A stretch of 64,000 bases of DNA, from positions 1 to 64,000 of the forward strand of contig JAPDQB010000003.1 of assembly GCA_034506175.1 (NCBI GenBank), written 5' to 3'. The stretch comes from a candidate division KSB1 bacterium. GTDB taxonomy: Bacteria > Zhuqueibacterota > Zhuqueibacteria > Zhuqueibacterales > Zhuqueibacteraceae. A program made the position numbers and the translations under genes. The notes beneath the pieces are model-generated. The model saw only the letters and a program-made list of their open reading frames with translations. It was not told the DNA's origin and made no database searches. Shown piece after piece: positions 40,080 through 50,900 of this stretch (positions are counted from its first letter, which is position 1; every line of letters begins with the position of its first letter).

Positions 40080-40427
40080 AGAAGAGCGGGCAAATCGTTT
40101 TGTTTAATTTTCCACAGACTGATCTTATTCCCGGCAAGTCTCGACCGGCGCTGATGCTGGCCAAGCTTCCAGGTGAGTATAACGATTGGCTGATTTGCAT
40201 GATTTCTTCACAAACACATCAATAATATTGACGGTGTTGACGAGGTCATATCGCAAGATTCACCGGATTTCTTTCAATCCGGCTTGAAAAGTACAAGTGT
40301 AATCCGGGTTTCGCGTCTTGCTGTGGTTGCCGAAGAAATTTTGCTTGGCACAACCGGAGAGGTATCACAAGAACGATTGAGTCAACTAAGAAACAATCTG
40401 GTTAATTGGATTCCAACCGCTGAATAA
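40076..40427 (+). pseudogene. PemK/MazF-like toxin gene, frameshifted
   Basis: The first frame reads MKKSGQIVLFNFPQTDLIPG, then KSRPALMLAKLPGEYNDWLI and CMISSQTHQ, ending in TAA. The next frame continues DGVDEVISQDSPDFFQSGL, KSTSVIRVSRLAVVAEEILL and GTTGEVSQERLSQLRNNL to TAA at 40427. Total length is 3n+1, so one base has been inserted near 40225-40235. The GxIV..FP.TD.....RPAL start and SVIR..RL......G are PemK/MazF-fold hallmarks (mRNA interferase). Confidence 0.7.
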
Positions 40428-40428
40428 C

Positions 40429-41634
40429 ATGCCCATGCCCTTCCACGAATCGCAACTGGCGGCGCGGATTCAGCCGTCGCAAACCGTCGCGCTTACCGGC
40501 CTCGTCGCCGAGCTGCGGCGCAAAGGCCAAGATATCATCGATCTCGGCGCCGGCGAGCCGGATTTTGACACGCCGGAGCTGGCGAGAAACGCGGCGATCA
40601 CCGCCATTCAAAAAGGCAAAACCAAATACACGCCGAACGCCGGAACGCTGGCGCTGCGCGAGGCGATTGCCGGGGCCCTGCAAAAAGATTATGGCGCGGT
40701 GTATCAGCCGAACGAAATCATCGTTTCCAACGGCGCCAAGCAGTCGATCTTCAACGCCATTTTGGCGATCTGCAATCCCGGCGACGAGGTGATTTTGCCG
40801 GCGCCGTATTGGGTGAGCTATCCCGAGCAGATTCGCATGGCCGGGGCGACGGCGAAGATCGTGATCAACCCCGACCACGACGACTTTAAATTGACTCCGG
40901 CGCGCTTGCACGCCGCGATTTCTCCGCGCACGAAACTGCTGATCTTGAACAGCCCGTCGAATCCGACCGGAACGGTTTACACCACCGCCGAGTTGAAAGG
41001 CTTGGTGGAGATTATCCGCCAGCAAAATTTTTACGTGCTTGCGGATGAAATTTATCTTAAATTGATTTATGACGGCGTCGAGACCACGAGTTTGTGTGCC
41101 TTTCCGGAAATTCGCGACCGGCTGATTCTGGTGAACGGGTTTTCGAAATCTTATGCGATGACCGGCTGGCGCTTGGGTTATGCCGCCGCGCCGACGCCGA
41201 TTGTCAAGGCGATGGACAAAATTCAGAGCCACACGACGTCGAACGCCTGCTCGATTTCACAGGAAGCCGGACTCGCGGCAGTTTCGGGCAATCAGGAGGC
41301 GGTTGAAAACATGCGCCGGCAATTTGACGAGCGCCGGCGGTTCGTGCACGGCGCGCTGTCGAAGATCCCCGGCCTGTCGGTGCGGCTGCCAAAAGGTGCG
41401 TTTTATCTGTTCATCAACGTGGCCGGCATCATCGGCCGGCAAATCAACGGCAAGAAACTGGATTCGCCGAATGATATTTGCCAGTATCTCGTCGAGCGCG
41501 CCGGCGTGGCGCTGGTGGCCGGCGAAGCCTTCGGCAGCATGCTGCACGTGCGGCTGTCGTATGCGGCGGATATGAAAACCTTGCAGGAGGCGGTGCAGCG
41601 GCTGGAGAAGGCGTTTGGGGAAATGATGGCATGA
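40429..41634 (+). CDS. aspC: Class I/II aminotransferase, aspartate aminotransferase type
   Basis: A 401-residue PLP enzyme, fold type I, subgroup I-gamma (AspB-like). It has DLGAGEPDFDTP, KYTPNAGTLALREAI, LNSPSNPTGTVY, LADEIY and the Schiff-base lysine in VNGFSKSYAMTGWRLGY. It transfers the amino group between aspartate and 2-oxoglutarate; prephenate or aromatic activity is possible for this subgroup. The start lies 2 bp after the decayed toxin stop; no clear Shine-Dalgarno sequence is seen. Confidence 0.92.
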   Translation: MPMPFHESQLAARIQPSQTVALTGLVAELRRKGQDIIDLGAGEPDFDTPELARNAAITAIQKGKTKYTPNAGTLALREAIAGALQKDYGAVYQPNEIIVSNGAKQSIFNAILAICNPGDEVILPAPYWVSYPEQIRMAGATAKIVINPDHDDFKLTPARLHAAISPRTKLLILNSPSNPTGTVYTTAELKGLVEIIRQQNFYVLADEIYLKLIYDGVETTSLCAFPEIRDRLILVNGFSKSYAMTGWRLGYAAAPTPIVKAMDKIQSHTTSNACSISQEAGLAAVSGNQEAVENMRRQFDERRRFVHGALSKIPGLSVRLPKGAFYLFINVAGIIGRQINGKKLDSPNDICQYLVERAGVALVAGEAFGSMLHVRLSYAADMKTLQEAVQRLEKAFGEMMA

Positions 41635-41660
41635 AAAATATTTTATAAGGAGGTTGCGAA

Positions 41661-42062
41661 ATGGCGGTTATTCAAATTGAAGCACAGCTTTCAACTGAAC
41701 AGTTATTTAAAGCCGTGAAACAAATGCCACAAAATGAATTGGAGAAATTAGTGGCCCAAGTCCTGGCATTGCGTGCAGAACGTGTTGCTCCAAGGCTTTC
41801 AGAAAATGAATCCGCTTTGCTGCTTAAAATCAATCGCGGTGTTCCCAAGGCGCTCCAAAAGCGCTATAACGCGCTGATAGCGAAACGCCAGACCGAAACG
41901 CTATCAAAAAAAGAATACAATGAGCTTTTGCACATGACGAGTCGGATCGAGAGGCTGGATGTGGAACGGATGAAATATTTGGTGGCGTTGGCGCGTCTTC
42001 GAAAAAAATCGCTGACGACACTCATGCGAGAATTGGGCATTAAAACTTCTGCCTATGTCTGA
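41661..42062 (+). CDS. Unrecognised helical protein paired with an HNH nuclease gene
   Basis: A 133-residue, mostly helical, charged protein. I do not recognise a named family. It opens with VIQIEAQLSTEQLFKAVKQM and PQNELEKLVAQVLALRAER, a pattern often seen in antitoxin-like or adaptor proteins. The middle is Lys/Arg-rich (LQKRYNALIAKRQTETLS) and the C-terminus LRKKSLTTLMRELGIKTSAY could bind nucleic acid. AAGGAGG precedes the ATG. Its last codons overlap the HNH gene by 8 bp, so the two are translationally coupled. Confidence 0.7.
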   Translation: MAVIQIEAQLSTEQLFKAVKQMPQNELEKLVAQVLALRAERVAPRLSENESALLLKINRGVPKALQKRYNALIAKRQTETLSKKEYNELLHMTSRIERLDVERMKYLVALARLRKKSLTTLMRELGIKTSAYV

Positions 42063-42498
42063 TCAGCGTATAACGCCCAAACTCAGAAGCGTCGCCCGGC
42101 TCAGAGCGCAAAATTGTTGTGAATATTGCTGTAGCCAGGCGCGCTTTTCTATGCAGCCTTTTACAGTTGACCACATTGTGCCTAAAAGTAAAGGCGGTAA
42201 AACGACGTCTAATAATTTAGCTTGGTCCTGCCAGGGATGTAACAATCATAAATATAACAAAACGGAAGCCTTTGATCTGATTTCGGGCCAAAGAGTCCCG
42301 TTATATAATCCCAGAAAGCAAAGATGGCGTGCTCATTTTGTTTGGAATTATGATTGTTCTTTAATTATCGGACTAACTGCAACAGGACGCGCCACAGTAG
42401 AAGCATTGTACATAAATCGGCAAGAACTGGTTGATTTGCGCCGGATTCTTTATAGCGTAGATCAACATCCGCCGAAAAAATTTCCAAAACGACAGTGA
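42055..42498 (+). CDS. HNH endonuclease
   Basis: A 147-residue HNH protein: Cys22-x2-Cys25 (CEYC), DH at 39-40 (VDHIVPKSKGG), N in TSNNLAWSC, and CQGCNNHK (Cys59, Cys62). All metal and catalytic positions are in place. A C-terminal region of 80 residues (GLTATGRATVEALYINRQEL) is common in this group. Such nucleases occur as free-standing genes or as effectors in defence or mobile islands. Translationally coupled to the unknown 133-residue gene. The function is not established. Confidence 0.88.
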   Translation: MSDQRITPKLRSVARLRAQNCCEYCCSQARFSMQPFTVDHIVPKSKGGKTTSNNLAWSCQGCNNHKYNKTEAFDLISGQRVPLYNPRKQRWRAHFVWNYDCSLIIGLTATGRATVEALYINRQELVDLRRILYSVDQHPPKKFPKRQ

Positions 42499-42511
42499 TT
42501 TGAGGTTCAAT

Positions 42512-42835
42512 ATGCCAACTTACGATTACGGCTGCGGCGAATGCGGCCACGAATTTGAGCGGTTTCAGAGCATCACGGCCGCACCGGTGGAAGTTTGTCC
42601 GCAATGCGGCGGCAAGGTGTCGCGGCGCATCAACGGCGGGGCCGGGCTGATTTTCAAAGGCTCGGGCTTTTATTTGACGGATTATAAAAAAACCGGCAAC
42701 AGTTCCGATACAACCGGCGGCGATTCCGCAAAAAAGACTGATGCCGATACTGGTAAAAAGGAAAGCAGCGACAAAAATGGGACACCACAAAAGTCTGAAA
42801 AAACCGGGAAAAAGGACAAAACAACGACGGAGTAG
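42512..42835 (+). CDS. FmdB-type zinc-ribbon regulatory protein
   Basis: A 107-residue protein. The first 50 residues are a conserved FmdB zinc ribbon: MPTYDYGCGECGHEFERFQS, VCPQCGGKVSRRI and GLIFKGSGFYLTDY. The remaining tail is a low-complexity Lys/Asp/Ser/Thr stretch. The family name comes from a proposed formamidase regulator; the true role is unclear. ATG 42512 is preceded by GAGG at 6 bp; the frame is open to 42500. It ends just before a TPR gene, with 2 bp between. Confidence 0.85.
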   Translation: MPTYDYGCGECGHEFERFQSITAAPVEVCPQCGGKVSRRINGGAGLIFKGSGFYLTDYKKTGNSSDTTGGDSAKKTDADTGKKESSDKNGTPQKSEKTGKKDKTTTE

Positions 42836-42837
42836 TC

Positions 42838-43959
42838 ATGCAGCAGCAGCAGCTAGGGTTGAACAATGACGTGTTGGTCGGGGGCCACCGTTTTCACGTG
42901 CAAACCACTTATTCGGCCAGCAACGAGAAAATTCTCTCGCATGTGTTCGACAATGGCCGGGTGATCGACCGCCGGGAAGTGGGCGTCGCCGAGGAGGTGA
43001 GAAATTCGACGCTGCCGAAAAAGCTGAAGGTCGTGCATCAGGAGATGATCGCCGAGCTGGAACTGCTGTTTTACATCGCCGAAAAAGTGCGGCAGGTGCG
43101 GCATCCGATGTCGTGCCTGAAACTCGGTCTGGTGTTCATGGGCAAAAATCTGCTCGACGATTCGGTGGCTTTTTTTCAGATGGCGGCGGAGCTGGAGCCG
43201 AATTCGCCGGAGGTGTATTGCAACCTCGGGTATGCTTATTTGCGGCGCGGGGATTTTGCCAATGCCGAGATGGTTTTGCGCAAGGGCGTGCAGTTGGCGC
43301 CGCGCTTTGCCGATCTGCACCATCACCTCGGCGTCGCCTGTCTGGAGCAGCGCAAATTTGCGCCGGCGATCGAAGCGCTGCGGACGGCGCTCGACATCAA
43401 CGCCAATTTTTTTCAGGCACATTTTCATTATGGCCTGGCTTTGCTGCAGAGCCACACCGCGGAGCCGGGCCGTGAGGCGGCTTTATCGCTCAAGGTGGCG
43501 CAGGAACATTTGACGCGGGCCGCCGAAGGCTTTCCAGCTTATCGCACGCCGCATCTGGAGCGGGCGTTGCAGCTTATCGACGAAAATGCTTATGAAGCAG
43601 CCACGCAAGAACTCAATTTGCTGCGCCAGGCGATCAATCCCGAGGCGGATTTGGCGTTCGAGCACGAGTTCTATTTGAAATTCATGTACGGCGGCAAAGG
43701 CAAGGACGACGAGTTCATTCAAAATTACACCGAGCGGTTGCGCCTGGCGATTCGCGATTATCCCGATTATGCCGATTTGCACAACAGCCTCGGCATTTCA
43801 TATTTGATTCAATGCCGCAATCTTTTTTTGCGCGCGCTCGAGGAGTTTCGCGTGGCGCTGCGCATCAATCCGGGCTTCAAGCGCGCCGAAAAAAACCTGA
43901 AATTGTCTGAAAACGACGGCAAGGGTTTTCTGATTTTGCTGCGCGCGCTTTTGAAGTGA
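42838..43959 (+). CDS. TPR-repeat protein
   Basis: A 373-residue protein without a signal peptide. The N-terminal 80 residues are a beta-rich segment (VGGHRFHVQTTYSASNEKIL, HVFDNGRVIDRREVG) that is not TPR. At least five TPR motifs follow: about 101-134 (CLKLGLVFMGKNLLDDSVAF), 125-160 (PNSPEVYCNLGYAYLRRGDF), 160-195, 195-230 and a C-terminal one near 315-350 (ADLHNSLGISYLIQCRNLFL). TPR proteins scaffold complexes. The beta-rich head is found in unnamed TPR proteins of related phyla; its function is unknown. Confidence 0.85.
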   Translation: MQQQQLGLNNDVLVGGHRFHVQTTYSASNEKILSHVFDNGRVIDRREVGVAEEVRNSTLPKKLKVVHQEMIAELELLFYIAEKVRQVRHPMSCLKLGLVFMGKNLLDDSVAFFQMAAELEPNSPEVYCNLGYAYLRRGDFANAEMVLRKGVQLAPRFADLHHHLGVACLEQRKFAPAIEALRTALDINANFFQAHFHYGLALLQSHTAEPGREAALSLKVAQEHLTRAAEGFPAYRTPHLERALQLIDENAYEAATQELNLLRQAINPEADLAFEHEFYLKFMYGGKGKDDEFIQNYTERLRLAIRDYPDYADLHNSLGISYLIQCRNLFLRALEEFRVALRINPGFKRAEKNLKLSENDGKGFLILLRALLK

Positions 43960-43973
43960 GTCTGAAACGTGAT

Positions 43974-44028
43974 GCGTAAAACGTGAAACGTAATTCGTAA
44001 CTTACGTTTTACGATTTACGTTTTACGC
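43974..44028. repeat. Palindromic repeat rich in ACGTTTTACG
   Basis: Left arm 43974-43993 and right arm 44002-44028 form an imperfect hairpin built from repeated CGTAAAACGT / ACGTTTTACG words. It lies just after the TPR gene and may act as a terminator or a dispersed palindromic repeat. The rest of 44029-44348 contains no gene. A small hairpin TGTCTC / GAGACA occurs at 44301-44317 in front of the secreted 188-residue gene. Confidence 0.5.
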
Positions 44029-44348
44029 CTTATGTTTTATCACCCTGTCCAAAAACGGTCAAAATTTGCCCCAACGCGCGATAAAAATGCCCCACCATTT
44101 TCCGGGAAAGATTTTTTCATGATGGTTTGTTGGCTGAATTTTATCAGTTTATTCCGTAAAAATACAAAACGTTAACTTGCTTCAATCAGGCGATGCGCCA
44201 AACTGGGTCAAAGGGACGTTGACCGCAGGCGTAGTTGGTATATCATTTGCAGTTCATAAGTCCGTGCCTTTTAAGTTGTTGATAAATAAGTGTAACAATA
44301 TGTCTCCCCCTGAGACATCGTCACAATTTTGAAACAGGACACGACAGG

Positions 44349-44915
44349 ATGGAAATTGCCAAGGTGGGTATGATGACCAAGCTATCTTCCAATAAAATTG
44401 CCGCCTTAACCCCTGCGGGCCTTGCCCTTCTTTTCGTCATCTCTTCGCTGAGTCCGATTTGGTCGCAGCAGCAAACTCCTGCTGCTTCCCGTTCCGCTCA
44501 AAGCTCGGGCCGGGATTCGCTGGCTGTAAAGGCTTTGCGCGCTGAAGCCGGCAAGCCTTCGCTGTACGAAGTGAGTTTCGTCACCATGGATACGCTGGCG
44601 CCGAATGCCGCCATCGCCATGACGTTTCCGACCGCGTTTGATCTCAGCCAACTCGAAATCGCCGGATCGAGCACGATCAACGGCGGGTTCACGCTGGAGC
44701 GCAAAGGCCAGGAAGTTTTGATCCGCCGCAGCGGATTGGGCGCGAAAATTCCTCCCGGCAAAAAAGTTTCGATTCAGCTCGGATTGATCGTCAATCCCGC
44801 AAACCTTTCCGCTTCGCATCAGGTTCGCGTGCAGCTTCCCCCGCCCAGCGGGGCGCCGACAACCGCCGCTACGCCAAAAAACAGGGAAGTTCAATTCATT
44901 ACTTCAGTCAATTAA
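44349..44915 (+). CDS. Secreted protein homologous to the N-terminal domain of the giant protein
   Basis: A 188-residue protein with a signal peptide (about 1-40; PAGLALLFVISSLSPIWSQ). The mature part is a single beta-rich domain. Line-up with residues 40-180 of the next gene shows shared features: LYEVSFVTMDT against VYTVSFITSA, AIAMTFPTAFDLSQLEIAG against KIRLTFPAAFGVSTVALAG, and LGLIVNPAN against MAVVINPVA. No sorting domain is present. It ends 3 bp before the giant gene, so the two are probably coupled. A role as cap, anchor or chaperone of the giant is inference. Confidence 0.75.
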   Translation: MEIAKVGMMTKLSSNKIAALTPAGLALLFVISSLSPIWSQQQTPAASRSAQSSGRDSLAVKALRAEAGKPSLYEVSFVTMDTLAPNAAIAMTFPTAFDLSQLEIAGSSTINGGFTLERKGQEVLIRRSGLGAKIPPGKKVSIQLGLIVNPANLSASHQVRVQLPPPSGAPTTAATPKNREVQFITSVN

Positions 44916-44918
44916 GAC

Positions 44919-47900
44919 ATGCAGATTCGCACAGGGCAGCTCGTGCGGTGCTTGCGAAAAACGGAACGCCAAACCGTGCTCCGTCTGATATGGCCTCTTT
45001 TGCTCTCGCTGCTTTTCGTCGCACCCTCGTTTGGACAAACTCTCACGCAGGTTAAAATCACGCCTTCGGATACGGTCGCTGGCAACGGCACGGTGTACAC
45101 GGTCAGCTTCATCACCAGCGCCGGCGGAACCGGCTTGCCGAATAATGGCAAAATTCGCTTGACGTTTCCCGCGGCTTTCGGCGTGTCGACGGTGGCGCTG
45201 GCGGGCCCGGTGAGTCCGCCGAACGGCATCACCGGCGGTTTCACCGAGCCGGTGGTGGCGGGTCAAATTGTGACGTTGGCGCGCGACGGCACCGGCGCGA
45301 ATGTCGCGCCGGCAGATACCGCGGTTTTTAAAATGGCGGTGGTGATCAACCCGGTGGCGGCGGCGAAATATTCGCTGCTGGTCGAAACACTGACCAGCGC
45401 CAACACCCTGATCGACTCGGCGCCGTCGGATTCGTTCCGCATCGGCGTGGGGCCGCTGGCTTATGTGAAAGTTTTGAATTTGGCCAGCGGCAATACTTCG
45501 GAAGTTGCCGCGAATACCTTGACCGCGGATCAAACGCTGTCGATGCACGCCGGCGGGTTCGACGCGCGCGGCAATTATCGCGGCGATGTTTCGGTGAATT
45601 GGAGCGTGACTGGCGGCATCGGCACGCTGTCGGCGGCCAGCGGCGTGGCAACGGTTTTCAGCGCCAACAAAGTCGGCAACGGCCAGATTATTGCCGATCA
45701 TCCGACGCCGGGTGTGCTTGACGGCGCCACCGGCAATATCACCGTTGTGCCGGGCGCTCTCGCAAAAGTTTTTGTCGTTGCCGGCACCTTCGACGACGGG
45801 CCGCAATTTGGCGCGCACACGATGACGACGGATCAAACGCTGACCGTTCATGCGGCTGGTTATGACAGCGACAACAACTACATTCAAGATGAATCGGTGA
45901 CGTGGACGGTGACCGGCGGCATCGGCGTTCTTTCGCCAACAACCGGCACAACGACGACGCTGGATGCAAGAACGCCGGGTATCGGCAAGATCAACGCCGA
46001 TCATGCGACGTTGACGGATGATCCGACGGATTTTATCACCGTCAATCTCGGTGCGCCGTATCGTGTTAAAATTCTTTCGGGATTGAGCGGGCCGACGGCT
46101 GAAGTGAATACGGCTTCGTTGAATGCCGGCCAAACATTGACTGTTCATGCCAGCAGTTTCGATGCGGATGACAATTATATCGGCGACGTGTCGGTGAATT
46201 GGAGCGTGACCGGTGGCATCGGCTCGCTTTCCGCCGCCACCGGCGTTTCGACGACGTTGACGGCGCAAACGGTCGGCACCGGCGTGATCAACGCCGATCA
46301 TGCGATGTTGATTGACGACGCCACCGGTAATATTACCGTGAGCGCCGGTGCGCTGGCGAAAGTCAAAGTCGTGCAGGGTACCAGCGGCAACGGCCCGCAA
46401 ATGGGCGCAGTAACGGTTACCACCGACAACACGCTCACCGTTCACGCGGCGGGCTATGATGCCCATGATAATTATGTCGGCGATCAGGTTGTGACGTGGA
46501 GTGTTTCCGGCGGCATCGGCACAGTTTTTCCAACCATCGCAACCAGCACGACGTTGACTTTGACCACGCCCGGCACTGGCGTCATCACGGCGGATCACAA
46601 CACTGTTGCAGACGGCTTTTCCGGCACGATCACGGTCAATGCCGGGTCGCCGTATCGTGTAAAAATTTTGACCGGCGCCAGCGGCAACACCGGTGAGGTG
46701 ACGGCACAAACGCTGACCACCGGCGCGACGCTGGCAGTGCATGCCGGCAGTTTCGATGCCGACGGCAACTATACCGGCGACGTGCCGGTGACTTGGACGG
46801 TGAGCGGGAACATCGGCACGCTGAGTCCGGGGACCGGCATCAGCACCACGCTGTCGGCGACCACGCCGGGCAGCGGCGTGATCACCGCTGATCACGCGTC
46901 GTTGATCGACGGTGTTTCCGCGACGATCACCGTCGCCGCCGGCGCGTTGAGTTTTGTCAAAGTGGTGGAAGGTCCCGCCGGCAACGGGCCGGAGCTTCTC
47001 GCGAAAACCTTGACTACCGATCAGAATCTCACCGTTCATGCCGCGGGCTATGACGCCGCCGGCAATTATCTCGGCGATTTTTCCGTCACCTGGAGTCTTT
47101 CGAACGGCGCCACCGGCTCGCTTTCACCGACGACCGGTGCGGCAACGACTTTTAATCCCACCCGAACCGGCACGACGACGATCACAGCCAATCACGCCAC
47201 CGCCACCGACGATGTCACTGGAACCATCACCATTAACACCGGCGCGCAGCACCATGTGAAAGTTTTGAGCGGCGCGAGCGGGAACACGGCGGAAGTGACG
47301 ACGCAAACTTTGACCGCCGGCAGCACGTTTCAGGTTCACGCCAGCAGCTTTGACGCCGACGATAACCGTATCGCCGATGTCAGCGTCAACTGGGTTCTCA
47401 GCGGCGGCATCGGCAGTCTGTCGCCCAGTTCCGGCGTCAGCACGACGCTCACCGCTTCGACCGCCGGCACCGGGATTATTACCGCCGATCATTCGACTTT
47501 GTTTGACGACGCCACCGGCATCATCACCGTCAATGCCGGCGCGCTGAGCTTCGTCAAGATTGTCGAAGGCGCCAGCGGCAACGGCCCGGAAATGGGCGGC
47601 AAAAGCTTGACGACGGATAACACGCTGACCGTTCATGCGGCCGGCTACGACGCCCATGGCAATTATATCTCCGATGTTTCCGTGAACTGGAGCGTGACCG
47701 GCGGCATCGGCACGGTTTCGCCGGCGACCGGCACCAGCACGACGCTGACCCTGACGACGCCGGGCAGCGGCATCATCACCGCGGCTCATGCCACTGCGAC
47801 CCCAGACGACAGCGGGCCTATCAGCGTGTCGACTGGCGTCGCGCATCATGTGAAAGTTTTGTCCGGCGCCACCGGCAACACGGCGGAAGTCACCACTGCC

Positions 47901-50900
47901 AGCTTGCCAGTCGGCAACACCCTGGCGGTTCACGCCGGCAGTTTTGACGCCGACGACAATTATATTGCCGACGTGAGCGTGACCTGGAGCGTGACCGGCG
48001 GCATCGGCAGCCTTTCTTCAACCGTGAATACGACGACGACGCTGACGGCGGAGAAGGTCGGAAGCGGTGCGATCTTTGCGGATCATCCGACGCTGATCGA
48101 CGATGCCACCGGCGCGATCACCGTGAGCGCCGGGCCTTTGGCCAAAGTGCGCATCGTCGAAGGCGAAAGCGGCAACGGCCCGGAATTGCTCGATAAAACC
48201 GTCACCACTGACCAGTCGATCACAGTGCACGCCGCCGGCTACGACGCCGCGGATAATTATCTCGGCGATTTTTCGGTGAATTGGACGGTCAGCGGCGGCA
48301 TCGGAACATTCTCGACGGCGACGGGGGCGAGCACACGGCTGAATCTGACCACGGTTGGCAGCGGCGTCATCAACGCCGATCACGCCACGGTGGCGGATGA
48401 CCAGAGCGGCACGATTACGGTGAATGCCGGCAATCCGCATCACGTCAAAATTTTATCCGGCTCGAACGGCAACACCAGCGAAGTCGGCGCGCAGAATCTG
48501 ACGACCGGCGCCAACTTGCTGGTTCACGCCGGCAGCTTTGACGCCGACGACAATTATACCGGCGATGTGTCGGTGTCGTGGCTTGTCAGCGGCGGCATCG
48601 GCAACGTTGCGCCGAGCGCCGGAACCACGACGACCTTCACTGCCACCACCGCCGGCACCGGCACGATCATCGCCGATCATTCGACCTTGATCGACGACGC
48701 CACCGGCCTTATCACCGTCACCACCGGCGCGTTGAGTTACATTAAAATTGTCGAAGGCTCATCCGGCAACGGCCCGGAGCTTGGGGCTGTTCCATTAACA
48801 ACGGATCAAATTCTCACCGTACACGCCGCCGGCTACGACGCCGGCAATAATTATCTCGGCGATTTTTCGGTGAATTGGAGCGTCACCGGCGGCATCGGCG
48901 TGCTCTCCACCAATTTGGGCGTCACCACGACGTTCGATCCACGCACGCCGGGAACCGGTACGATCAGCGCCGATCATCCGACCGCTGGCGTCGGCGATGA
49001 CGTTACCGGCACGATCACGGTGACCCTCGGTGCGCCGAATCGCATCAAAGTTTTGAGCGGAACCAGCGGCAATACCACCGAAGTCCAAACCGCGAATTTG
49101 ACCGCTGGAGAAACCCTTGACGTTCATGCCGGCAGCTTCGACGCCGACGGCAATTTCACCGGCGACGTGAGCGTGGCGTGGAGCGTGAGCGGCGGCATCG
49201 GCACGCTCACTCCGCCTTCCGGCATCACGACCCGGTTGACCGCGACCACCGCCGGAACCGGCGTCATCACCGGCGATCACGCCACCTTGATCGACGACGC
49301 CACCGGCACGATTACCGTCACGCCCGGGCCGTTGAGTTACATAAAAATTGTCGACGGCCCCTCGGGCAACACGGCGGAAGTCAACACCAAATCTTTGACC
49401 ACTGATCAAACTTTGACCGTGCACGCGGCCGGCTATGACGCCAGTGGCAATTATCTCGGCGATGAGCCGGTGGCGTGGAGCGTGAGTGGCGGCATCGGCT
49501 CGCTTTCTCCAACCACCGCGATTGCCACCACCCTGGAGGCGAATAAACCCGGCGTCGGCATCATCTCCGCCGATCACGCCACGGCGACGGATGATGTCAC
49601 CGGAAACATTACCGTCGCGGTTGGCGCGCCGTATCGCGCAAAAATTCTTTCCGCCGCCAATGGCGAAACGCCGGAAGTCACCAATCCCACTCTCTTGACA
49701 GGCGCGACATTGGTCATGCACGCGGGCAGTTATGACCGCGACGATAATTATATCAACGATGTCTCGGTGGATTGGAGCGTCTCCGGCGGCATCGGCACGT
49801 TGACGCCGACCAGCGGCGTTTCCACGACTTTTTCGGCGACGACGGTCGGCACCGGCGTCATCACCGCGGTGAACAACACGCTGATCGGCGACGCCACCGG
49901 CACGATCACCGTGCAGGCGAGCACGTTGAGTTATGTGAAAATCGTCGAGGGCGCCTCCGGCAACGGCGCGGAGTTGATCGACCGCCCGGTGACAACCGAC
50001 CAGACGATCACCGTGCACGCGGCCGGCTACGACGCCAGCGGCAATTATCTCGGCGATTTCTCGGTTAACTGGAGCGTGACCGGCGGCATCGGCACGCTTT
50101 CGGCGACCAGCGGCATTTCCACCACCTTGGATTTCAAAACCCCCGGCACCGGCCAGATTCGCGCCGATCACGCCACGGCGACCGACGATTTATCCGGAGT
50201 ATTTACAGTGAGCACCGGCGCCCCGCATCGCGTCAAAGTTTTGGATGCGGCCAGCGGCGCGACCGCTGAAGTGACCACGCGAACCCTGATCACCGGCGCG
50301 ACGCTCACCGTTCACGCCAGCCGCTTCGATGCGGATGACAACCGCATCGACGACGTCGCCGTCGATTGGCGCGTCACCGGCGGAATTGGAAATTTAAGCG
50401 CGTTGAACGGTATTAACACAACACTGACCGCGACCACGCCCGGCTCGGGCGTTATCATTGCCGATCATCCGACGCTAATTGACGACGCCACCGGCGACAT
50501 CGTCGTCAACACCGGCGCGTTGAGTTATATTAAAATCGTCGAAGGCCCGGCCGGCAACGGCGCGGAACTGACGACGAAAAGTTTGACCACTGACCAAACC
50601 TTGACCGTGCACGCCGCCGGTTATGACGCCAGCAATAATTATCTCGGTGATCAAGTGGTGACATGGAGCCTCACCGGCGCTAATATCGGTACGCTTTCCA
50701 ACACCAGCGGCCTTTCCACGACGCTGGATGCGCGCAAACCCGGGGTCGGGCAAATTGCGGCTGATCATGCGACCGCGACCGACGACGTGACCGGCAACAT
50801 CACGGTTTCGGTGGGCACGGAAAATCGCATCAAAGTTTTGCTCGGCTTGAGCGGCCCGGCGCCGGAAGTCCGCGATACGACGCTGACCACCGGCCAAACC

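Noticed and set aside
44904..47039. 711-residue minus-strand ORF opposite the start of the giant gene
   Set aside because: It is rich in Arg, His and Gly, shows no family pattern, and mirrors the repeated coding strand; its length follows from codon bias of the giant gene.
48795..50171. 458-residue minus-strand ORF, and similar ones at 47124-47933, 50475-51209, 52677-53585 and 57594-58583
   Set aside because: Shadows of the repeat array; they repeat with the same period as the Ig-like units and lack starts with Shine-Dalgarno sites.
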